Of a DNA stretch of 64,000 nucleotides, positions 58,101 to 64,000 are shown piece by piece. The stretch is from Dethiosulfovibrio faecalis. Lineage in GTDB: Bacteria; Synergistota; Synergistia; Synergistales; Dethiosulfovibrionaceae. The position numbers were made by a program, and so were the translations under genes. The notes under the pieces are model-generated. The model was not told the DNA's origin. It saw only the letters and a program-made list of their open reading frames with translations, and made no database searches. The DNA is taken from positions 62,001 to 126,000 of the forward strand of contig NZ_JAKGUE010000004.1 in assembly GCF_021568795.1 (NCBI RefSeq), written 5' to 3'. Position 1 is the stretch's first letter, and each line of letters opens with the position of its first letter.

Positions 58101-58796
58101 GTGATAAAGGGAGTAAAAACCATCTTGATCGTAGCGGCGACATTTCTGATACTATCGTCGTCCTGTCCTCTGTGGGCAGGAAAAACACCGGAGCATCGCA
58201 TAAACGAAGCCATAAAAACAATAGGGAACATGTCGGGACAGGACGACGCTCAGACGATGGGCGAGATCATAGACAAGGGAGTGGCGATCGCAATATTCCC
58301 CTCGGTGGTAAAGGCTGGCTTCGTCCTAGGAGGTCAGTATGGTGAGGGGCTTCTGCTCAGGCACGACAGAAAGACCGGAAAATGGTATGGACCGTCCTTC
58401 TTCAACATCGCGGGAGGGTCTTTCGGACTTCAGATAGGAGTGCAATCTACGGCACTGGTGCTCGCAGTCGTAAACGAAGACGGCCTGAAGGCCTTCAAAG
58501 GAGATACCTTTACATTGGGAGGCGACGTAGCGGTAGCAGCGGGACCGGTCGGAAGGAGGACCTCCGCAGCGACGGACATAAACATGAACACCCCCATATA
58601 CAGCTACTCTATGAGCAAAGGACTCTTTGCCGGACTATCGCTGGAGGGAGCCACGATAAATCACGACCCGAGCGCAAACGAGCTCTACTGGGGCAAAAAG
58701 ATCTCCCCTGCGGACATACTCAACAAGCAGGCAAGCTCGAAAGAGATAAAACCCTTACTTAAGGAGATAGAGAAACTCATACGGATGGGGAAATAA
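58101..58796 (+). CDS. SYLF/YSC84-family lipid-binding protein
   Basis: The 231-residue protein has a signal sequence (TILIVAATFLILSSSCPLWAG) with a possible lipobox-like Cys, then the SYLF domain. Motifs are GVAIAIFPSVVKAGFVLGGQYGEGLLLRHDRKTGKWYGPSFFNIAGGSFGLQIGVQST and GDVAVAAGPVGRRTSAATDINMNTPIYSYSMSKGLFAGLSLEG, very typical. It is probably exported; in eukaryotes the domain binds lipids or actin. The GTG start follows AGGAGG. Confidence 0.9.
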   Translation: MIKGVKTILIVAATFLILSSSCPLWAGKTPEHRINEAIKTIGNMSGQDDAQTMGEIIDKGVAIAIFPSVVKAGFVLGGQYGEGLLLRHDRKTGKWYGPSFFNIAGGSFGLQIGVQSTALVLAVVNEDGLKAFKGDTFTLGGDVAVAAGPVGRRTSAATDINMNTPIYSYSMSKGLFAGLSLEGATINHDPSANELYWGKKISPADILNKQASSKEIKPLLKEIEKLIRMGK

Positions 58797-58819
58797 AAAA
58801 GCCGGAGGATTCCTCCGGC
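58795..58819 (-). terminator. Terminator behind the CapD-like gene
   Basis: GCCGGAGG and CCTCCGGC form an eight-bp stem with a three-base loop; on the minus strand six T residues follow. It lies directly at the CapD-like stop and after the SYLF gene. Confidence 0.88.
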
Positions 58820-60666
58820 TAAGGGTGGTTGAACTCAGGGACCAACTTACGCAGGGTCGACAACGTGGAGCTGCTCCTGCAGGATAAACAGACATCCACC
58901 TCCGATATGATCGGATCGGTAGGCAACTGTTTGTCCGAAAGATTGCTTCTGAAAATTTTAGGATGAGCGGTTCTGTCGACGAAGTCCGGATCGTAAAAAA
59001 GCTCCTCGAAGAGTTTTTCTCCCGGTCTAACCCCCGTAAAATCGACGGCTATGTCCGATCCCGGGGAATAACCATGAAGACGAATGAGGGTCTCGGCCAA
59101 ATCCACTATTTTAACGGGATCCCCCATGTCCAGGACGAATATCTCTCCGCCCTTTCCAAGGGCACCGGCCTGCAACACCAATCCGGCGGCCTCCGGTATG
59201 ATCATGAAATATCGCTTCATATCAGGGTGAGTCACCGTAACAGGTCCGCCGGATTCTATTTGCTTCTCGAACTTAGGGACGACGCTTCCCCTGCTACCCA
59301 GAACGTTTCCGAAACGAACTGCCATATATCTGGTCTCGGGGTAATTCAGCTGAGCCTGTTGTACCACGATCTCAGCGACTCTCTTGGTCGCCCCCATAAC
59401 GCTCGTAGGATTTACGGCCTTATCGGTCGAGACCATGACCATACGCTCCACCCCGAATCGCCCGCAGAGGTCGGCCAAGACCCATGTTCCCTTTCCGTTA
59501 ACCCTAAGAGCCTCTTTCGGGTTAACCTCCATGAGGGGAACATGCTTATGGGCCCCAGCATGGAAGACTACCGAGGGTGACCACTTGGAGAAAACCGCCT
59601 CCATGGCGTCCGAATCGGCTACGTCCGCTATGATGGGTTCGTAGGGGACGGACACCCTCTTCTCTCTGAATTCCTCACAAAGCCCGTATATAGAGTGCTC
59701 TCCATGCCCCAAAAGGAGAACCCTAGAAGGTCCATATGAACATATCTGTCTGGAGATCTCACTGCCGATAGATCCTCCCGCTCCGGTTATCAGGATAACC
59801 CTCTGACGAACCACGTCGGCTATGACCCTGCTGTCCAACTCGACCGGATCCCTCGCCAGCAGATCCTCTAGACGTACCTTTCGAAGCATGGTGGTTGTAA
59901 CTATACCTCCGGCAATATCCCTGAGATTCGGTAAAACCCGGGTTTCCACACCCAGGGAGGAAAGCCTCATCAGCATGTCTCCTATGACCTTTCTGGAAGC
60001 CGACGGTATGGCGACCAAAACGACGGAGATACGTTCGTCCAGTATGATGTTCTCCAGATCCGAAACCGGACCCAGGACAGGAAGACCGGCGATGATCTTG
60101 TCCTTTTTCTGATCATCGTCGTCCACGAATCCCACCGGCAAAAGCTCGTCTCCGTTACGAAGCAGATCTCTGGCCAGAGAGGTCCCGGCATTTCCCGCTC
60201 CGACTATGACCGTTCTGATGCAGGAATCCTGGCCGTGACGGGCTGCGACGAAAAAACGCCAAGAGGCTCTGTAAGCCGCCACCAGCACGAAACAGCTCAG
60301 AAGGGTTATCGCCAAAGAGGAGCGAGGAATAAACATGAATGGCAGGAGGAGATGACAGAGAACGAATATCAAAGAGCCTACCAGAAAACACCTCAAAAGC
60401 AGGGCGAATTCCTCGAGACTGGCCTGAGGCCAATAGATGCGATATATTCCCCCTAAATAGAAGGACACGACGCAGATACCGGCAAATATCAAACCGGAAA
60501 CCGCCATATCACCATAGAAGTGGTTCATAAAGACGGAAAGTCTCAGGGCAAACCCCAGCCACGTAGCAAAGATGCAAAAAAGGACGTCCAGAAAGAACAT
60601 ATACCTGTTCCTGACGCCGACCTCCAACCATTTGCCCAGCAACCGGACCGACCAGCTCTCCTTCAT
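58819..60666 (-). CDS. CapD/WbpM-like membrane nucleotide-sugar dehydratase
   Basis: The 615-residue protein begins with four hydrophobic segments (about residues 20-130). A CoA-binding-like Rossmann part follows (VIVGAGNAGTSLARDLLRNG). Next comes the dehydratase domain (VILITGAGGSIGSEISRQI, FHAGAHKHVPLMEVNPKEALRVN, STDKAVNPTSVMGATKRVAE and RFGNVLGSRGSVVPKFEKQIESGGPVTVT). The catalytic Tyr is replaced by Met in SVMGATKR, which is normal for the long CapD/WbpM class. It would make a 4-keto-6-deoxy UDP-sugar (from UDP-GlcNAc) for surface polysaccharide. No other sugar genes are in this window. Confidence 0.92.
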   Translation of the reverse strand: MKESWSVRLLGKWLEVGVRNRYMFFLDVLFCIFATWLGFALRLSVFMNHFYGDMAVSGLIFAGICVVSFYLGGIYRIYWPQASLEEFALLLRCFLVGSLIFVLCHLLLPFMFIPRSSLAITLLSCFVLVAAYRASWRFFVAARHGQDSCIRTVIVGAGNAGTSLARDLLRNGDELLPVGFVDDDDQKKDKIIAGLPVLGPVSDLENIILDERISVVLVAIPSASRKVIGDMLMRLSSLGVETRVLPNLRDIAGGIVTTTMLRKVRLEDLLARDPVELDSRVIADVVRQRVILITGAGGSIGSEISRQICSYGPSRVLLLGHGEHSIYGLCEEFREKRVSVPYEPIIADVADSDAMEAVFSKWSPSVVFHAGAHKHVPLMEVNPKEALRVNGKGTWVLADLCGRFGVERMVMVSTDKAVNPTSVMGATKRVAEIVVQQAQLNYPETRYMAVRFGNVLGSRGSVVPKFEKQIESGGPVTVTHPDMKRYFMIIPEAAGLVLQAGALGKGGEIFVLDMGDPVKIVDLAETLIRLHGYSPGSDIAVDFTGVRPGEKLFEELFYDPDFVDRTAHPKIFRSNLSDKQLPTDPIISEVDVCLSCRSSSTLSTLRKLVPEFNHP

Positions 60667-60670
60667 GGCC

Positions 60671-61099
60671 CTACAGGATCAGCTTGCTGCCTTTTTTGTT
60701 GCCGCTCATCTGGTCCAGCTGCCTAAGCGCCGAGGAGGGGGCCACGTCGATACGGGGCTTTCTCTCCTCTTTGGCTATGGCCTGACGCATTTTTTCCTCG
60801 TAGACCTTCATGCTCTCTTTTATAGCCTCCACGTCTCCCTTGAGCCATTGAAGCATACTGTCCGCTATGGCCTGGACCATCTCTTCGTCCGGTTCTTCTT
60901 TTAAAGCCCCCAACTCGACGAGAAGTCGGTGTTCCTCCTTTATGGCGTCTATCACATCCTGATCGGACAGCAGCCCCTTGCGGTATAGCACCCTCCCCAT
61001 TATATTGAACTTGCTTTTGAGATTTTCCTCCGAGGCCGCAAGACCGTCCATCCTGGACAGTACGACCGATAGGATTTCATCCAAACTGATCTGCTGCAT
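60671..61099 (-). CDS. Hypothetical protein between YchF and CapD-like genes
   Basis: I do not recognise this 142-residue protein. It starts at ATG 61099, which has AAGGG at a good distance (the ATG three codons earlier is too close). It is helical and charged, with LDEILSVVLSRMDGL, IMGRVLYRKGLLSDQDVIDAIKEEHRLL and a long charged helix (WLKGDVEAIKESMKVYEEKMRQAIAKEE), then a low-complexity tail. It lies four bases before the CapD-like gene and 17 after ychF, so it is in the same transcript. Confidence 0.7.
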   Translation of the reverse strand: MQQISLDEILSVVLSRMDGLAASEENLKSKFNIMGRVLYRKGLLSDQDVIDAIKEEHRLLVELGALKEEPDEEMVQAIADSMLQWLKGDVEAIKESMKVYEEKMRQAIAKEERKPRIDVAPSSALRQLDQMSGNKKGSKLIL

Positions 61100-61116
61100 A
61101 TCTATCATTCCCTTCT

Positions 61117-62208
61117 TTAAACGTTGAATCTGAACTCGACCACGTCTCCGTCCTGCATAACGTAGTCCTTACCCTCCATGCGAACAAGGCCGCCGGCCTT
61201 GGCCTCGGCCAGGCTTCCGCATCGTATCAGTGCATCGTATGCCACAACCTGAGCCTTTATGAAGCCTCTCTCGAAATCCGTATGTATCGTCCCTGCGGCT
61301 TGAGGGGCCCTATCACCTCTTTTTATGGTCCATGCCCTGGACTCCTTTTCTCCGGCGGTGAGAAAAGATATCAACCCCAAGAGACGATAGCCAGCCTTGA
61401 CCAGCCGATCCAGACCGGATTCCGAAAGCCCCAGTTCGGCCAAGAACTCCCCCTTCTCCTCCTCCGGCAGCTCGGCCACCTCCGCCTCTATCCTGGCGCA
61501 TATCAGGACGACCTCGCAGTTGAACCTATCGGCATACTCCCTGACGGATTTGACGTGGACGTTACCTTCCGCATCGGAGACGTCGTCCTCCGAGACGTTC
61601 GCCACGTAGATAACCGGCTTATCCGTAAGGAGGCCAAGTCCTCTTAGCTCCTTCCTCTCGTCATCGGTAAGATCCATGGCTCGAACCATTTTACCCGCCT
61701 CAAGGTTTTCCTGAACCTTGCCGACCAATTCCAGATATGGACGGAGGGACTTATCGTTTCTGGCGTTTCGCTCCGTTTTGGCCTTATGCCGTTCCAGCAT
61801 CTCGAGATCGGAGAGAACGAGCTCCAACTCGATCGTCTCTATGTCTCTTATGGGATCGACCGAACCGTCCACATGAACTATATTGTCGTCCTCGAAGCAA
61901 CGAACGACGTGGACTATGGCGTTCACCTCTCTGATGTGGGAGAGAAACGTATTGCCCAATCCCTCTCCTTTGCTGGCTCCGCGAACCAGACCGGCTATAT
62001 CGAAGAATTCCACTGTAGCGGGGGTTATCTTCGCCGAGTTGAACATCTTGGACAGCACGCTCAGCCTTTCGTCTGGAACGGAGACCACTCCCACGTTCGG
62101 CTCTATGGTGCAGAAAGGATAATTTGAAGCCTCCGCCCCTGCGGAGGTTATGGCATTGAAAAGGGTGCTCTTGCCTACGTTGGGCAAGCCCACTATTCCA
62201 AGTTTCAT
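61117..62208 (-). CDS. ychF: GTPase/ATPase YchF (Obg-related)
   Basis: The 363-residue protein has GIVGLPNVGKSTLFNAIT (G1), FFDIAGLVRGASKGEGLGNTFLSHIREV (switch II) and IYVANVSEDD in place of the NKxD base motif, as YchF prefers ATP. A coiled segment and the C-terminal TGS domain (HTDFERGFIKAQVVAYDALI) follow. It is a ribosome-associated, universally conserved protein. The adjacent charged hypothetical protein and CapD-like gene are downstream. Confidence 0.96.
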   Translation of the reverse strand: MKLGIVGLPNVGKSTLFNAITSAGAEASNYPFCTIEPNVGVVSVPDERLSVLSKMFNSAKITPATVEFFDIAGLVRGASKGEGLGNTFLSHIREVNAIVHVVRCFEDDNIVHVDGSVDPIRDIETIELELVLSDLEMLERHKAKTERNARNDKSLRPYLELVGKVQENLEAGKMVRAMDLTDDERKELRGLGLLTDKPVIYVANVSEDDVSDAEGNVHVKSVREYADRFNCEVVLICARIEAEVAELPEEEKGEFLAELGLSESGLDRLVKAGYRLLGLISFLTAGEKESRAWTIKRGDRAPQAAGTIHTDFERGFIKAQVVAYDALIRCGSLAEAKAGGLVRMEGKDYVMQDGDVVEFRFNV

Positions 62209-62394
62209 AAAAGGTCCCTACTTTCTTGTTCTTTTTCTGGAGGAGTCGCTTGACCATTGTACCCGAGATCCTTCAAAATACCATAGTCGGATGTATGATT
62301 GGTTATGTATGGCCACGTGAAATCATCTATCCCGAGAAATATGAGATAATGACTTCCTGGTTTGGATCAAACGATGGAACGAGGGGATATGGAT

Positions 62395-63204
62395 ATGCGT
62401 ATAACTGTGATCGTGGACAATCTATGCGGCTCATCCAACCTATGGGGAGAGCACGGACTGAGTTTTTTTCTCGAGACCCCCAGAGGTTCTCTGCTATGGG
62501 ATACCGGACAGGGACATTCTCTGATCCACAACCTGTCGGAACTAAAAGTATCTATAGACGCGATAGACGGACTGGCCCTGAGCCACGGTCACTACGACCA
62601 CTGCGGAGGGGCTCCTCAGCTGCTCTGGCGGCGTCCCGACCTTCCTATATGGGGTAGCTCGTCCATTCAGGCTCCCCACTACAGAAGAACCGCTAAAGGA
62701 GAATGCTTCATAGGTCTCGATCTGGATCTGGAACGCAGAGATTTTCGACCGATAAAAAGTCCGACGGAAATCCTTCCGAACCTGTGGGCATTCTCGGTAC
62801 CGTTGGAGAAGAGAGACCCGAGTCTAACCCTCAGGACCTCCAGGCTTGTCGTCCCGCAAGGAGACTCCTGGACAGAGGACCCCTTTCAGGACGACATGTC
62901 GTTACTTGCGTTCGGATCGAAAGGGCCCTCTATCGTGCTGGGATGCGCTCATTCCGGAGTACTTAATATCCTGCGCTACGCTATGGAGGAGTTCGATCTA
63001 ACGTCCATCAACACCGTCATAGGAGGCATGCATCTAGGAGGCATGACTTCCGATAAATGGTCCGCCATGGTTCATTCCTTCGACGAAGCCCCCGTCGAGA
63101 GATGGCGTCCCTGCCATTGCACCGGATTTTACGCCGCCAGTCAAATGGTCAGCCGCTACCCTGACGTAATCTGGGCCTCTTCCGGCACAGAGATGGAGAT
63201 ATAA
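62395..63204 (+). CDS. Metallo-beta-lactamase-fold hydrolase
   Basis: The 269-residue protein has LLWDTGQGHSLIHNLSEL, LALSHGHYDHCGGAPQL (the HxHxDH metal motif), VLGCAHSGVLNILRYA, and INTVIGGMHLGG, which gives further metal ligands, and RPCHCTGF. This matches the subgroup that includes RFA-P synthase-like and other MBL hydrolases. I chose ATG at 62395, with AGGGG upstream; the frame is open from 62362. The next gene starts at the last base of the stop codon. Substrate unknown. Confidence 0.88.
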   Translation: MRITVIVDNLCGSSNLWGEHGLSFFLETPRGSLLWDTGQGHSLIHNLSELKVSIDAIDGLALSHGHYDHCGGAPQLLWRRPDLPIWGSSSIQAPHYRRTAKGECFIGLDLDLERRDFRPIKSPTEILPNLWAFSVPLEKRDPSLTLRTSRLVVPQGDSWTEDPFQDDMSLLAFGSKGPSIVLGCAHSGVLNILRYAMEEFDLTSINTVIGGMHLGGMTSDKWSAMVHSFDEAPVERWRPCHCTGFYAASQMVSRYPDVIWASSGTEMEI

Positions 63205-64000
63205 TGTTATCCCGAGATAAGGCCAGACAAAGTTCTGGATCGTGGTTATCCATACCGCCGATCCCGACCATGATGATAATCCTCGCCCTGCTTCCTTTCT
63301 CCGACCCCTCCGGCAGGCTGTATATGGGAGCTACGTTTTGGCTATTCGTAGCTCTGATATATCTCTCGATATCGTCGGGTTACGCCATATGTCTCATGAG
63401 GAAGATAATAGTAGGATTATTTCCGCTACAGGTACTGGCCCAAGGTATAGCCCTGCTGGTTCTGCCCCTCGGAATGGGAGCCCCCTACGGTCTTTCCTGG
63501 ATAGGACTGGCCATGTCGTTTGCCGGAACCATAGCGCTCCTGCATAAGGTAACCTCCGCGTTAAGACCCAAGGATAACGAGAACGACCCGACCGTGGAGA
63601 AAAAGAAAGATCTCTCGAAGGAGATTCCCTTACCCTCCCTGGATATAGACCTGGATGGCAACATCCTCTCTGTCAACGAAGACATGACGCGGTTACTGGA
63701 TGTAAACGAAGAACTTCTGCTAGGCCAAAGCGCCGAGAGCATCTTCCCCGAGGGGATGGATCGAGTGGAGGTAGGAGGGAAAGGTTGGCGGATCCTGAGA
63801 AAGACATTGGACGAATCCCAGCTTGTATGTCTGGTAGAGGAGATCGAGGCTCCAGAAGCTAGCAAAAAACCGAACGGAAACGATATGACGCACGGGCCAA
63901 CCGGGCTTTTCTCCAATACATATGCCGATATAATGGCACCATCGGAGATAAAGAGATCCATAAGATATAGAAGGTGGCTTTCCATAGTGATGATCCGTTT
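63204..64000 (+). CDS. Membrane protein with PAS-like and probable GGDEF domain (partial)
   Basis: The gene runs off the window after about 265 codons; the start ATG shares one base with the upstream stop. The N-terminus has four hydrophobic segments (IPTMMIILALLPF, FWLFVALIYLSISSG, GLFPLQVLAQGIALLVLPLG, GLSWIGLAMSFAGTIALL), then charged linkers. A PAS-like stretch follows: IDLDGNILSVNEDMTRLLDVNEELLLGQSAESIFP. The last visible residues (HGPTGLFSNTYADIM, then IKRSIRYRRWLSIVMIR) resemble the beginning of a GGDEF domain. It is probably a c-di-GMP-related sensor; the catalytic site lies outside the window. Confidence 0.75.
   Translation, partial: MLSRDKARQSSGSWLSIPPIPTMMIILALLPFSDPSGRLYMGATFWLFVALIYLSISSGYAICLMRKIIVGLFPLQVLAQGIALLVLPLGMGAPYGLSWIGLAMSFAGTIALLHKVTSALRPKDNENDPTVEKKKDLSKEIPLPSLDIDLDGNILSVNEDMTRLLDVNEELLLGQSAESIFPEGMDRVEVGGKGWRILRKTLDESQLVCLVEEIEAPEASKKPNGNDMTHGPTGLFSNTYADIMAPSEIKRSIRYRRWLSIVMIR

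Noticed and set aside
1-64000. CRISPR arrays, insertion sequences or prophage
   Set aside because: No regularly spaced repeats, transposase, integrase or phage structural genes were seen.

Overview
The window reads as chromosomal DNA of an anaerobic, amino-acid- or peptide-fermenting bacterium. My best guess is the phylum Synergistota, something near Dethiosulfovibrio. This is an inference from gene content, not a database match: a giant two-domain 2-hydroxyacyl-CoA dehydratase activase, TRAP (DctPQM) and TAXI receptors, AbgT and GltS carriers, a RocB-like M20 peptidase and molybdenum-hydroxylase accessory genes. Genes are densely packed, many starts overlap the previous stop (ATGA, GTGA, TTGA), and several starts are TTG or GTG. 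I saw no insertion sequence, prophage or CRISPR array.

Region 1 (1-13100) is a molybdenum region. On the minus strand lie the FAD and 2Fe-2S subunits of a molybdenum hydroxylase (1-963), a MoaC-MoaB fusion, MoaA, an AbgT carrier and a MOSC protein. Divergent from these is a tightly coupled plus-strand operon: ModA-like, ModB, ModC, a MoeA-like protein with a Cys-rich tail, a Fur-family regulator, a DUF364-like protein, a MobA-like/HD fusion, a histidine phosphatase and XdhC. A cupin gene follows. Together these would import molybdate, build the cofactor, modify it with a nucleotide and load it into the hydroxylase.

Region 2 (13104-18533) is purine-linked: Gpt, then a BMP-type receptor with its ATPase and two permeases. 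Region 3 (18585-23239, minus) holds an ArsA-type ATPase, two small proteins, a hybrid histidine kinase and an HDOD protein.

Region 4 (23295-29761, minus) is the most unusual part. It is a four-gene, translationally coupled cassette: an RsbW-like HATPase fused to GNAT, a LuxE-like acyl-protein synthetase, a LuxC acyl reductase fused to a PaaK-like adenylating domain, and an MFS carrier. It resembles the fatty-acid-reductase half of bacterial luciferase without the luciferase. SbcD, SbcC and a membrane protein lie upstream.

Region 5 (35736-44254, minus) carries a YwbE-like protein, PstSCAB, two methyltransferase genes (one a remnant) and the giant activase. Region 6 (44434-49957, plus) has an IclR regulator with a striking repeated operator, DctPQM and the RocB-like peptidase. 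Region 7 (50020-64000) contains an Eis-like acetyltransferase, tRNA-Leu(CAA), a GltS/TAXI pair, PduO, a GntR regulator, RarA, a HAD phosphatase, a 6S-like RNA, a SYLF protein, a CapD-like dehydratase, YchF, an MBL-fold hydrolase and a truncated membrane protein with a likely GGDEF domain.
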